From Nonomuraea thailandensis (lineage in GTDB: Bacteria; Actinomycetota; Actinomycetes; Streptosporangiales; Streptosporangiaceae), in NCBI RefSeq assembly GCF_024172165.1, contig NZ_JAMZEB010000002.1, positions 9,088,501 through 9,152,500 of the forward strand: a stretch of 64,000 nucleotides of DNA. The letters are read 5' to 3'. Shown piece after piece: positions 26,562-35,035 of this stretch. The first letter of the stretch is position 1. Every line of letters starts with the position of its first letter. The notes beneath the pieces are model-generated. The model did no database searches. It was given only the letters and a program-made list of their open reading frames with translations, and was not told where the DNA came from. The translations under genes and the position numbers were made by a program.

Positions 26562-26756
26562 ATCACCGAACCCGGACATCCGTACGTTAATCGCGATCTT
26601 TCAATTCAGCCCTGACGGACCTTGATCGAAAGGCTAAGGTAGGCGGGCGAGTGGCTCTCCGCCCCATTGCGGTTGACCGCGCTCTCACCTTTCAACGATA
26701 AACCGGACCTATCCCACCGCTGCGCGGCAGACCGTCGGCGAGCGAAGGAGCTTTCG

Positions 26757-28541
26757 GTGGACCATTCCAACCACGCCGCCCTTCTTCCGAACGGCCATGA
26801 CGCCGTCCCCAAGAGGATGCGGGACCTGCTCGCGCGTGCCGCCCAGGACCATGTCTACGAGCAACGCACCCAGGGCGCCGTGCTCGACGAGATCCGCCAG
26901 CGGCTCGAAGGCATGGAGTGGCTGCTGCGCGAGGTGCGCGAGCGCGAGCTGGGCGGCCTCAGCGGCGCGCTGGAGACGGTCAGCGGGCGGCTCGACGAGA
27001 TCTCCGCCAAGCCACCGATGTGGGCGGAGGGCCTGGCCCAGCACGTGGAGGCCGTGCGCGACCACGTCGACGCCGTGGGCGAGAAGGTCGGTCACGTCGA
27101 CGCCCGGGTCACCCCGGTGGCCGAGCTGCCGAGCCTGTGGGCCGACGTGGGCACGGTCGGCGAGAGCGTGGACGAGGCGCTCAAGCGCCTGCAGTCGGTG
27201 CTCGACACCACCGACGGCATCACCAAGGGCATGTCCGACTTCGCGGCCCTGCTGGCCGGCCTCAACTCCAGCATGGAGGCCGCCGCCAGCCGCTTCACCC
27301 GGCTCGACAAGTCGATGGCCGAGCTGGCCACCCGCACCGACCGGGTCGAGGACGTCGTCAACGACCTGTCGGAGAGCGTCGGCACCCGGCTCGGCGACAC
27401 CGACCAGCGGCTCACCGCCCGCCTGGACGAGACGGACGAGCGGCTGAGCGCCCGCCTGGACGACACGGACCGGCGCCTCGGCACCCGGCTCGACGAGACC
27501 GACCAGCGGCTCGCCACGGCCCTCCTGGAGGCCGACGAGCGCCTCGTCAGCCGGCTCAAGGAGGCCGACGAGGCGCTCACCGGCCGCCTGGCCGGCGTCG
27601 AGCAGCGCCTGACCACCCGGCTCGACGAGGCCGACCAGCACCTGGCCGTGCAGCTCGGCGAGAGCGAGCAGCGCCTGACGGCCCGGCTCAGCGGCGTGGA
27701 CGCCCGGCTCGACAGGGCCGAGGGCAAGCTCACCGGCCTCGACTCCCGGCTCACCGGGTTCGACAGCCGGCTGGAGTCCGCCGACGAGTGCCTGGCCGAC
27801 ATCGACACCAGGATCGACGGCCTCGACGGCCGCATGAGCGGCGTGGACAAGCGGCTCGTGTCCATGGACGGCCAGCTCGGCTCGGTCGACAAGCGGCTGG
27901 GCACCCTCGACGGCCACCTGGGCCGTCACGACGACCGGTTCGACGCGCTCGACGTGCGCATCGACGCCCGCTTCTCCTCGCTCGACGAGCGCATGTCCGC
28001 CGCCGACCAGCACACCGCCGAGCTCGCCACCCGCAACGAGGGCCGCTTCAACAAACTCGACAACCAGATGGACGCCATCGACGAGCGGCTGGGCGAGGCC
28101 GAGGAGCACCTGAGCAGCCGCTTCGACGCCATCGACGGCCACTTCGGCGGCCTCGACACCCGCTTCCACGGCTTCGACACCCACCTCAACGGGCTGGCCG
28201 CGCGCGCCGAGCAGGCGAGCGAGCACCTGGAGTCGGTGGACGAGCGCATCGAGGCGGTCACCGAGTGCGTGGGCCGGCTGCCCGCCGACCTGGCCATCCC
28301 GGAGCGGGTCGGCGAAGTGCTCCAGGCGCACGTGGGCGAGCAGGCCGAGCGCCTGACCGCCGCCACCGAGGCGCTCACCGAGCTGGTCAGGGCCCGCCCC
28401 GACGGCGACGAGCTGGCCGGCACGGTGACCGGCATCGTCCAGCCGGCCACGGCCGACCTGAACAAGCGGCTCGACGCGCTGGAGGAGACCATGCTGGCCC
28501 TGGCCGAGGCCCTGCTGCGCCCGACGAGGGCCAAGGACTGA
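26757..28541 (+). CDS. Long coiled-coil repeat protein of unknown function
   Basis: The protein has 594 residues. The GTG start has AAGGAG 6 bp upstream. No signal peptide or membrane helix is seen. After a helical head, residues about 210-319 are ten 11-residue repeats of the form RLDETDERLSA. At about residue 320 the period switches to 7 (GLDSRLT, GFDSRLE, GVDKRLV and so on) for about 12 units, then mixes. Such hendecads make long right-handed or straight coiled coils. It could be a cytoskeletal or polar scaffold, or a tether; I do not recognise a named family. A hairpin follows the stop. Confidence 0.85.
   Translation: MDHSNHAALLPNGHDAVPKRMRDLLARAAQDHVYEQRTQGAVLDEIRQRLEGMEWLLREVRERELGGLSGALETVSGRLDEISAKPPMWAEGLAQHVEAVRDHVDAVGEKVGHVDARVTPVAELPSLWADVGTVGESVDEALKRLQSVLDTTDGITKGMSDFAALLAGLNSSMEAAASRFTRLDKSMAELATRTDRVEDVVNDLSESVGTRLGDTDQRLTARLDETDERLSARLDDTDRRLGTRLDETDQRLATALLEADERLVSRLKEADEALTGRLAGVEQRLTTRLDEADQHLAVQLGESEQRLTARLSGVDARLDRAEGKLTGLDSRLTGFDSRLESADECLADIDTRIDGLDGRMSGVDKRLVSMDGQLGSVDKRLGTLDGHLGRHDDRFDALDVRIDARFSSLDERMSAADQHTAELATRNEGRFNKLDNQMDAIDERLGEAEEHLSSRFDAIDGHFGGLDTRFHGFDTHLNGLAARAEQASEHLESVDERIEAVTECVGRLPADLAIPERVGEVLQAHVGEQAERLTAATEALTELVRARPDGDELAGTVTGIVQPATADLNKRLDALEETMLALAEALLRPTRAKD
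27384..27965 (+). repeat. In-gene 33-bp then 21-bp repeats (hendecads then heptads)
   Basis: Ten degenerate 33-bp units (27384-27713) encode 11-residue repeats. About twelve 21-bp units (27714-27965) then encode heptads. The nucleotide copies are diverged, so selection on the helix pattern is likely. Confidence 0.8.
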
Positions 28542-28546
28542 CCCGC

Positions 28547-28572
28547 GTGCCTGTGGGGAGGCTCACAGGCAC
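28547..28572 (+). terminator. Hairpin after the coiled-coil gene
   Basis: Perfect 9-bp arms GTGCCTGTG and CACAGGCAC close an 8-nt loop, 6 bp after the stop. No T-run follows. Confidence 0.55.
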
Positions 28573-28632
28573 GGCTGTCACGTTCGCGCGGTCATGACCG
28601 TCCGTTGCTCAGACCCGAAGGGAGAGCGACGG

Positions 28633-29019
28633 ATGTTCATCAAGATCACAGTGGTCGTCGCGGCGGCCACGATGCTGGTCACCGGCGTGTGGATGCGGAT
28701 CGACCCGGCGAGCTTCGCCGAGTGGGCCAACTGGCCCAACCACGAGCACTTCCTCCACGACGCCGGTGTCTTCCAGATCGGCATCGGCATGATGATGTTG
28801 TGCGCACTGTGGTGGCGCGACGTGATCGCGGTGGTGCTGGCCGGATACGTGTTCACCAACACCTTCCACGCCGTCAACCACGTGCTGGACCGGCACCTGG
28901 GCGGCAGCGACGACGACTGGTGGCAGCTCGGCCTGTTCTCCGTGCCGGCGGCGGTGGCCCTGGTGCTGCGCCTGCGGGTGCTCTCCCGCAGGCGCGAGCT
29001 CACACGTGCACGGTCGTGA
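28633..29019 (+). CDS. Small four-helix membrane protein
   Basis: The protein has 128 residues with about four hydrophobic helices (KITVVVAAATMLVTGVWM; FQIGIGMMMLCALWW; VIAVVLAGYVFTNTF; LGLFSVPAAVALVLRL). FHAVNHVLDRHLGG between helices 3 and 4 is His-rich and could bind a ligand. The ATG at 28633 has a purine-rich stretch upstream; an ATG at 28594 would add 13 unlikely residues. Function is not known. It overlaps convergent tsaD by 20 bp. Confidence 0.75.
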   Translation: MFIKITVVVAAATMLVTGVWMRIDPASFAEWANWPNHEHFLHDAGVFQIGIGMMMLCALWWRDVIAVVLAGYVFTNTFHAVNHVLDRHLGGSDDDWWQLGLFSVPAAVALVLRLRVLSRRRELTRARS

Positions 29020-30031
29020 TCGGCAGCGACGAGTCGGCGGGGATCTCCAGCGTCGAGGGCGTGACACCGGCGGCGACCAGGTCGGAGCCGAGGGCGGCGA
29101 CCATGGCGCCGTTGTCGGTGCACAGCCCCGGCCTGGGCACGCGCAGCCGTACGCCTGCCGCGTCGCAGCGCTCCTGGGCCAGCGCGCGCAGCCGCGAGTT
29201 GGCCGCCACGCCGCCGCCGACCAGCAGGTCGTGCACGTCGTACTTGCGGCAGGCCTGAAGGGCCTTGCGGGTCAGCACGTCGACCACCGCCTCCTGGAAG
29301 GAGGCGGCCACGTCGGGCACGTGGACGGACTCGCCCGACGCCTCGCGGGCCTCCACCCAGCGGGCGACGGCCGTCTTGAGCCCGGAGAAGGAGAAGTCGA
29401 GCGTGCCGTCGTCGAGCTTGCCGCGCGGGAACGCGATCGCCGTGCCCGAACCCTCGCGGGCGGCCCTGTCGATGTGCGGGCCGCCGGGGAACGGCAGGCC
29501 CAGCACCCGCGCGACCTTGTCGAACGCCTCACCCGCCGCGTCGTCGACGGTGGAGCCGAGCGAGATGACGTCCTCGGCCACGTCGGGCACGAGCAGCAGC
29601 GAGGAGTGGCCGCCCGAGACCAGCATCGCGATGCACGGCTTGGGCAGCGGCCCGTGCTCCAGCTGGTCGACGGCGACGTGCGCGGCCAGGTGGTTGACGC
29701 CGTAGAGGGGGACGCCCAGGCCCAGCGCGTACGACTTGGCCGCGGCCACGCCCACCAGCAGCGCGCCCGCCAGCCCTGGGCCGGCCGTCACGGCGATGGC
29801 GTCGATGTCGGAGAACTTCAGCCCGGCCTGGGCCAGCGCGGCCTCCACGGTCGGCGTCATGGCCTCCAGATGGGCGCGCGAGGCGACCTCGGGCACCACG
29901 CCGCCGAATCTGGCGTGCTCGTCCATGCTGGAGGCGATCGTGTTGGCCAGCAGCGTGTGACCCCTGACGATGCCGATGCCGGTCTCGTCGCAGGACGTCT
30001 CGATGCCGAGGACCAGGGGTGCGTCAGTCAC
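29000..30031 (-). CDS. tsaD: tRNA N6-threonylcarbamoyladenosine synthase subunit TsaD
   Basis: The protein has 343 residues. It transfers the threonylcarbamoyl group to A37 of ANN-decoding tRNAs, with TsaB and TsaE. Family marks: LGIETSCDETGIGIV, FGGVVPEVASRAHLE, the iron-binding NHLAAH, and LVSGGHSSLL. The GTG at 30031 overlaps the end of rimI; a TTG one codon earlier also fits. It is the last gene of tsaB-rimI-tsaD. Confidence 0.96.
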   Translation of the reverse strand: MTDAPLVLGIETSCDETGIGIVRGHTLLANTIASSMDEHARFGGVVPEVASRAHLEAMTPTVEAALAQAGLKFSDIDAIAVTAGPGLAGALLVGVAAAKSYALGLGVPLYGVNHLAAHVAVDQLEHGPLPKPCIAMLVSGGHSSLLLVPDVAEDVISLGSTVDDAAGEAFDKVARVLGLPFPGGPHIDRAAREGSGTAIAFPRGKLDDGTLDFSFSGLKTAVARWVEAREASGESVHVPDVAASFQEAVVDVLTRKALQACRKYDVHDLLVGGGVAANSRLRALAQERCDAAGVRLRVPRPGLCTDNGAMVAALGSDLVAAGVTPSTLEIPADSSLPITTVHV

Positions 30032-30470
30032 CAAGCTTCCTTCTCATCATGATCGCGTCGGTGCCGTCGTCGTAGTAGCGGCGGCGGGTGCCGATCTCCT
30101 CGAACCCGAAATGCCGGTAGACCCCCTGCGCGCGCGGGTTGTCGGCGCGTACCTCCAGGAAGATCTCCCGCGCGCCCCTGCGGCCCGCCTCGGCCAGCAG
30201 CTCGGTCAGCATCGCGCCGCCGATGCCCGTGCCCTGGTGCTTGTCCAGCACCGCGATGGTCTGCACGTCGGCCTGGTCGCCCGCGGCGGCGAGCCCGGCG
30301 TAGGCGACGATCTCGTCGCCCACCAGGGCCACCACGTAGTGGCGGGTGCGGGGCATCTCGGCCAGTTCGCCGCGCATCATGCCCTCGCTCCACGCGTCGA
30401 GCGGGAACGTGGCCCGCTCGATCGCCATGACCGCCGGCAGGTCGGCCTCGGTCATCGTGCGCAGCTTCAC
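30024..30470 (-). CDS. rimI: Ribosomal-protein-alanine N-acetyltransferase RimI
   Basis: The protein has 148 residues of GNAT fold with QTIAVLDKHQGTGIGGAML (acetyl-CoA loop), LEVRADNPRAQGVYRHFGF and RRRYYDDGTDAIMM, all typical of RimI. It acetylates the N-terminus of ribosomal protein S18. It overlaps tsaB (GTGA) and tsaD, as in many bacteria. Confidence 0.93.
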   Translation of the reverse strand: MKLRTMTEADLPAVMAIERATFPLDAWSEGMMRGELAEMPRTRHYVVALVGDEIVAYAGLAAAGDQADVQTIAVLDKHQGTGIGGAMLTELLAEAGRRGAREIFLEVRADNPRAQGVYRHFGFEEIGTRRRYYDDGTDAIMMRRKLGD

Positions 30471-31114
30471 GCCGTCACCCTCTTGGGCGCGCCCGGCACC
30501 ACCGCGTCGGGCCTGCGCAGGTAGATGGGGCGCGGCGGGTCGAGCGGGACGCCCGCGCCGAGCCGCTCGGCGGCCAGCGCGCCCAGCGCGCCACCGTACG
30601 GGTAGAGCGGCAGGTCGAGACCGCCCCCCAGGAGGTCGGGGTAGAGCTGCGCGCCCGCGCCCACGACCGGCAGCCCCTCGGCGGGCACGTCGGCGGGGCG
30701 GTCCACGAAGGGGCCGTCGGCACGCGTGCGGTGGTCGGAGTAACGCGCCCAGAAGACTTCCTTGCGCCGCGCGTCGGTGGCCGCCAGGAAGGGCTCGGAC
30801 AGCCCGCTGCCGTAGGCGACGGCGTCGAGCGTGCAGATGCCGTACGCGGGCACGCCCAACGTGGTGGCCAGGCCCTGCGCGGTCATCAGCCCGACGCGCA
30901 GACCCGTGTAGGGACCGGGGCCGCTGCCGGCCACGATGGCCGTCACCGCGCGCAGCGGCACGTCCGCCTCGCGCAGCACGGCCTCGATGGTGGGCACGAG
31001 CAGCTCACCGTGGCGCCGGGCGTCGATCGTGGTCGACTCGGCGAGCACGCGCTCCCCGTCGTGGAGCGCGGCGGTGACGGCGGGCGTCGCGGTATCAAAG
31101 GCCAGGACCAGCAC
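30467..31114 (-). CDS. tsaB: tRNA t6A biosynthesis protein TsaB
   Basis: The protein has 215 residues. It begins VLVLAFDTATPAVTAAL and has the TsaB signature VAGSGPGPYTGLRVGL. It is the non-catalytic ASKHA partner of TsaD. The GTG start is at 31114. It overlaps rimI by 4 bp. tsaE, usually adjacent, is here separated by a three-gene block. Confidence 0.94.
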   Translation of the reverse strand: MLVLAFDTATPAVTAALHDGERVLAESTTIDARRHGELLVPTIEAVLREADVPLRAVTAIVAGSGPGPYTGLRVGLMTAQGLATTLGVPAYGICTLDAVAYGSGLSEPFLAATDARRKEVFWARYSDHRTRADGPFVDRPADVPAEGLPVVGAGAQLYPDLLGGGLDLPLYPYGGALGALAAERLGAGVPLDPPRPIYLRRPDAVVPGAPKRVTA

Positions 31115-31156
31115 GACTGTTTAGCCTACCCGCCGCGAGGGTCTCACCCGGCCGCT

Positions 31157-32086
31157 TCAGGCCCAGCCCGTACGCCTCTTCAGCCAGTCGAGCGCCACCA
31201 CGCCCTGCGCCCGCTGGAACTCCCTCAGCGTGGGCAGGCCGGGCGGGTCCGGCCGGCGGGACTGCCGGACGAAGTAGCCTGCCATGGCCGCCACCACCGT
31301 GGTCACCGCGGGATCGTCATCGGTGAACAGCTCGTGCGGCGGCGGCCCGCCCTGCATCCCGACGGACGGAAGCATGGCCACCCGGTCGAACCAGGGCGCG
31401 GCCTTGCAGGCCCACGGCCAGTCGACGACGTAGACGCGCTCGCCGCTCAGCAGGATGTTGTCGGCCCGCAGATCGGCGTGGACCAGGCTGTCGCCCGCCG
31501 CCGCCGCTGCCCAGCCCGACTCCAGCTCGGCCAGCTCGCCGAGGTGACGCGGGATCCACGGGTCGAGCCCGCCGGTGTCCTCGTCGAGCAGCTTGCCCCA
31601 GCCCCTGAACGAGCCGCCGAGCACCTCCTCGATGGCCGGCGCGTCGATGGGGGCGGGAGTGAGCGCCGCCGACATCTCCGCCACCGCCGCGAGCACCCGG
31701 TCGAGCTCGTCGCGCCGCCACGGCATCGCCGGGTGCCGGCCCTCGACGTCCTCGAAGACCAGCGCCACCCAGCCGTCCAGCTCGAAGCCGGTCAGCAGCC
31801 TGGGGGCGGGCACGGACTCGGGCAGCGCGGCGGCGATCCTCAGCTCGGACCGGTAGATGCGCACGCTCTCGGCGTTCGGCTCGGGGCCGACGGCCTTGAC
31901 GAAGGCGCGCCTGCCACCCGTCGTGCGCAGGCGCACGGCCGCGGCCGGTGAGAAGCCGCCCTCCTGGGTGACGGCCTCGGCCACGGGGCCGCCGAGGAAC
32001 TCCTCGACGGCCGCGCGCACCTTCGGGTGCACGTCGGGCCACGGGACCCGGCTGCCGGTGGCCGGCGGGTGGTCGGCGCTGCTCAT
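31157..32086 (-). CDS. APH-family small-molecule phosphotransferase
   Basis: The protein has 309 residues. The Brenner-type catalytic loop LVHADLRADNIL and metal site YVVDWPWACKAAP are intact, and AFVKAVG holds the ATP lysine. It is a cytosolic kinase of unknown substrate; homologues are common in actinobacteria outside resistance loci. Its start is 7 bp from the sortase stop, so it ends a lipoprotein-sortase-kinase unit. Confidence 0.88.
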   Translation of the reverse strand: MSSADHPPATGSRVPWPDVHPKVRAAVEEFLGGPVAEAVTQEGGFSPAAAVRLRTTGGRRAFVKAVGPEPNAESVRIYRSELRIAAALPESVPAPRLLTGFELDGWVALVFEDVEGRHPAMPWRRDELDRVLAAVAEMSAALTPAPIDAPAIEEVLGGSFRGWGKLLDEDTGGLDPWIPRHLGELAELESGWAAAAAGDSLVHADLRADNILLSGERVYVVDWPWACKAAPWFDRVAMLPSVGMQGGPPPHELFTDDDPAVTTVVAAMAGYFVRQSRRPDPPGLPTLREFQRAQGVVALDWLKRRTGWA

Positions 32087-32092
32087 CTGCTC

Positions 32093-32635
32093 TCAGACCT
32101 GGGACGCGTAGACGATGACGTTGTCAAGGTACTCGCCCTTGGCGTAGTCGAACTTGCCGCCGCACGTCACCAGCTTGAGCCCGTCCTCGACGTAGACGCG
32201 CTGGGCGGGGAAGCTGTCCTTGTGCACCTGCTCGATGGAGTCCACCTTGAACTCCACGACCTTGCCGTCGCTGCGCTCCACCTTGACGGTCTCGCCCTTG
32301 CGTAAGTGCCTGAGCTTGTAGAAGACGGCGGGCGCGGTCTTGGTGTCGACGTGGCCGATGATCACCGAGGCGCCCTTCTCGCCGGGCACCGCGCTGCCGG
32401 TGTACCAGCCGGCCACCTTCGGCTTCTCGTACGGCGGCAGCTCGACCTCGCCGTTCTTCAGCAGGTCGAGCTCCATCAGCGAAGCCTCGACGTCGATCGA
32501 GGGGATGTCGATGCTCTTGGGCACGACGTCGGCGGCGGGCGTGGTGGTGGTGCCGGTCTGCATCCCCCTGCCGAACATGACGAGCACCAGACCGGTGATC
32601 GCGCCGGCGAGCACCACCCGTCCCGGGCGGGCCAC
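32093..32635 (-). CDS. Class F-like sortase
   Basis: The protein has 180 residues: one N-terminal membrane anchor (RVVLAGAITGLVLVMFG), then the sortase barrel with His95 in SVIIGHVDT and Cys158 in LKLVTCGGKFDY. After Cys158 the sequence is GGKFDYAKGEYLDNVIVYA to the end, with no Arg at all, while sortases normally need an Arg on the next strand. The GTG start is 2 bp from the stop of the upstream lipoprotein-like gene, its likely partner. Confidence 0.88.
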   Translation of the reverse strand: MARPGRVVLAGAITGLVLVMFGRGMQTGTTTTPAADVVPKSIDIPSIDVEASLMELDLLKNGEVELPPYEKPKVAGWYTGSAVPGEKGASVIIGHVDTKTAPAVFYKLRHLRKGETVKVERSDGKVVEFKVDSIEQVHKDSFPAQRVYVEDGLKLVTCGGKFDYAKGEYLDNVIVYASQV

Positions 32636-32637
32636 GG

Positions 32638-33336
32638 CTAGGCCCGGTTGCGCCGCTTGACCGCGTAGCCGATGCCTCCGGCCAGGGCCAGTGCGATCAG
32701 CACGCCGGCGGGGCCGAACGGGATCGACGACTCCTCGGAGGCGTCCTGGGCGAACGTGCCTCCGCCGCCCGCCCTGGGCGCCCTGGTGGGCACGGTGGTG
32801 TTCGGCTCGTCGGTCTGGGCCGCGACGACCCGCAGCGTGGCCCTGCCCATGTCGTTGGTGCCGTCGCACTTGACGTCCACGCGGTAGTTGCCGCGTCGGA
32901 TCGTTCCCGAGACCTGCGCCTCGCCGCGCACCCAGGGGGAGCCGGCGGTGGTGGTCGGGGAGGGGGTGATCGAGGCCGCGGGGACCGGGTTGAGCGTGAC
33001 GCCGTTGATGAACGCCCTGGACGTGGCGGTGCCGGTGTGGGCCGGGCCGCCGGTCGGGACGGGGCAGTTGGCCAGGATCCAGACCCTGGACGTCTCGCCC
33101 GCCGTGACGCGGTCGGGGTTGAGCTGGACCGAGATGGTCTGCCTGGTCGTGGTGGTGGTCGGCCGCGGGCTGCCGGTCGTCGTGGTGGTGGCGGTGCCTG
33201 TGGGGGTGCCGGGTGTGGGTGTCGAGGCTGTCGGGGTGGGTGTGCCTGTTGGATTGGTCTCCGCCGAGGCGGAGCAGCCGGTCAGACCGACCATGACGAT
33301 GGCTCCCGCGTACGCGACACGCCTGACCCTGAGCAC
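32638..33336 (-). CDS. Secreted cell-envelope protein, putative sortase partner
   Basis: The protein has 232 residues. The signal ends in a lipobox (IVMVGLTGC) at about Cys22, then comes a Thr/Pro-rich linker and an Ig-like domain (ISVQLNPDRVTAGETSRVWI). The C-terminus has a hydrophobic helix and basic tail (GVLIALALAGGIGYAVKRRN RA) like a cell-wall sorting signal, but no LPXTG motif precedes it (EESSIPFGPAG). The GTG at 33336 was chosen from the signal peptide. It is directly upstream of a sortase. Confidence 0.8.
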   Translation of the reverse strand: MLRVRRVAYAGAIVMVGLTGCSASAETNPTGTPTPTASTPTPGTPTGTATTTTTGSPRPTTTTTRQTISVQLNPDRVTAGETSRVWILANCPVPTGGPAHTGTATSRAFINGVTLNPVPAASITPSPTTTAGSPWVRGEAQVSGTIRRGNYRVDVKCDGTNDMGRATLRVVAAQTDEPNTTVPTRAPRAGGGGTFAQDASEESSIPFGPAGVLIALALAGGIGYAVKRRNRA

Positions 33337-33375
33337 CGGCCCGCACCCCACTCCGCCGTCTTGCACCCCAGCATC

Positions 33376-33472
33376 CACCAAATTTGGTGAACTCGCTCGT
33401 CCTGATACCCAGAAAATCTGGGCGAATCCCTGACCAACGATCATGATTTATATCGTTGGCGTGGTACGTCAA
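33376..33472 (-). promoter_or_regulatory. Promoter region of the lipoprotein-sortase unit with three inverted repeats
   Basis: CACCAAATTTGGTG (33376-33389) is a perfect palindrome. CCCAGA-AAA-TCTGGG is at 33408-33422. CCAACGAT-N10-ATCGTTGG is at 33434-33459 and overlaps an AT-rich -10 zone; TTGACG (33467-33472, minus strand) may be the -35. Confidence 0.5.
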
Positions 33473-33505
33473 GGGTGCCAGCTTTACCGGGCGTTGACGG
33501 AGGTT

Positions 33506-33964
33506 TCAGCCTTGTAGCGGATCAGACGGCGTGTCGGCCCACCTGGGGCCCACGCCTCGCAGGCTCACGATCCGGGCCTCGTCGCCGGCCTCGCGGTCGA
33601 TGTGGATCTCCAGCCGGTCGTCGGCCAGCCCTTCGACGAGCCCCTCACCCCATTCGACGACGGTGACCGACTCCTCCAGCGAGGCGTCGAGGTCGAGGTC
33701 GTCGACCTCGAGGTCGCCACCGAGCCGGTACGCGTCCACGTGCACGAGCGGCGGCCCCTGGCGCAGCGACGGATGCACCCTGGCGATCACGAACGTCGGC
33801 GAGGTGATCGGGCCCCGCACCTTCAGCCCCTCGGCGATGCCCTGGACGAGCGTGGTCTTGCCGGCGCCGAGCGGGCCGGACAGCACCAGCAGGTCGCCGG
33901 GGCGCAGCCGGGCGGCCAGGCGGGCGCCGTAGGCCCGCATGTCGTCGGGAGTCGCGAGCCGCAC
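33506..33964 (-). CDS. tsaE: tRNA t6A biosynthesis ATPase TsaE
   Basis: The protein has 152 residues. The P-loop GPLGAGKTT is at residues 30-38, with TSPTFVIARVH and HVDAYRLGGDLEVDDLDLD following. It supports TsaB/TsaD turnover by ATP hydrolysis. The GTG start shares one base with the stop of the upstream hydrolase gene. Confidence 0.95.
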   Translation of the reverse strand: MRLATPDDMRAYGARLAARLRPGDLLVLSGPLGAGKTTLVQGIAEGLKVRGPITSPTFVIARVHPSLRQGPPLVHVDAYRLGGDLEVDDLDLDASLEESVTVVEWGEGLVEGLADDRLEIHIDREAGDEARIVSLRGVGPRWADTPSDPLQG

Positions 33965-35016
33965 TAGATCTCCACCCTCTTCAGCAGGTCGCGCAGCGTG
34001 TCGTTGACGATGCCCGGCCGCTCCATCTGCACCAGGTGCGAGGTCTCCGGCACCTCGGTGAGCTGCGCCCTGGGCAGCGCCGCGGCGATGGCCTTGCTGT
34101 GGTCGGGCGGCGTCAGCCAGTCGCTGTCGCCGACCACGATCGCGGTGGGCACGGGGTCGAGCACGTGCAGGGCGGCGAGCTTGTCGTGGTTCATCAGGGC
34201 CGGGTAGAAGTTGGCGACCACCTCGGTGGGGGTGGCCCTGATCATCGACTCGGCGAAGTCGACCACGGTGGGGCTGACGTTCTTGGAGTCGCCGAAGCCG
34301 AAGAGCCGGGTGATCAGGAAGGCGATGTCGCTGCCCGCGTGGCGGGTGCGGTCGATCCACGTGCCCCGCTTGCCCAGCAGCGACACCGTGCCGGGCGCCA
34401 CCTTGTGCACGACCTTGGAGAGCATCGCGGGCAGGCCCAGCGTCAGCTCGGCCAGCTTGCCGGCCGAGGTGGCGATGAGCGCCGCCGCGCGGATCTTCTC
34501 GCCGAACAGCTCGGGGTGGCGGTCGGCCAGCGCCATGATCGTCATGCCGCCCATGGAGTGGCCGACCAGCGCGCACGGGCCGGGCACGAACTTCTCGATC
34601 ACCTCGGCCAGGTCCTCGCCCAGCCGGTCGATCGTGCAGTCGTCGGCGGCGGCCCGCTGGGAGCGGCCGTGGGAGCGCTGGTCCCACAGCACGATCCGGT
34701 AGTTCTCGCGCAGGTCCTTGCGCTGGTAGTGCCAGGACTCCAGGCTCAGGCAGTAGCCGTGGCAGAGCACGACGGTCAGCGGCGCGTCCTCGGGGCCGTC
34801 GATCTCGACGTGCAGGGCGTAACCGTCGGAGGTGACGAGCGTGCGTTCCCGGCCCCGCAGCTCGCCGAACGGCTCGCTCGCCTCGTGGTCGGGGCGGAGC
34901 CTGATCCGGCCCACCGCGTAACGCTTGGCCAGCGCCGCAGCCGCGACGCCGGCGGAAGCCGCGCCGACGAGCGCGCCGGCGATCCCTACCCTGCGCCGTG
35001 TTGTCGTCGTCGTCAT
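33964..35016 (-). CDS. Membrane-anchored alpha/beta hydrolase
   Basis: The protein has 350 residues. An N-terminal hydrophobic segment (GIAGALVGAASAGVAAAALA) precedes the hydrolase fold: oxyanion-type LCHGYCLSLESW, nucleophile elbow VGHSMGG, and late Asp/His regions (VVGDSDWLTPP, VPETSHLVQ). The substrate is unknown. It lies between alr and tsaE, a position conserved in many actinobacteria. Confidence 0.9.
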   Translation of the reverse strand: MTTTTTRRRVGIAGALVGAASAGVAAAALAKRYAVGRIRLRPDHEASEPFGELRGRERTLVTSDGYALHVEIDGPEDAPLTVVLCHGYCLSLESWHYQRKDLRENYRIVLWDQRSHGRSQRAAADDCTIDRLGEDLAEVIEKFVPGPCALVGHSMGGMTIMALADRHPELFGEKIRAAALIATSAGKLAELTLGLPAMLSKVVHKVAPGTVSLLGKRGTWIDRTRHAGSDIAFLITRLFGFGDSKNVSPTVVDFAESMIRATPTEVVANFYPALMNHDKLAALHVLDPVPTAIVVGDSDWLTPPDHSKAIAAALPRAQLTEVPETSHLVQMERPGIVNDTLRDLLKRVEI

Positions 35017-35035
35017 CTCCCCGATCCTTCTCCGC

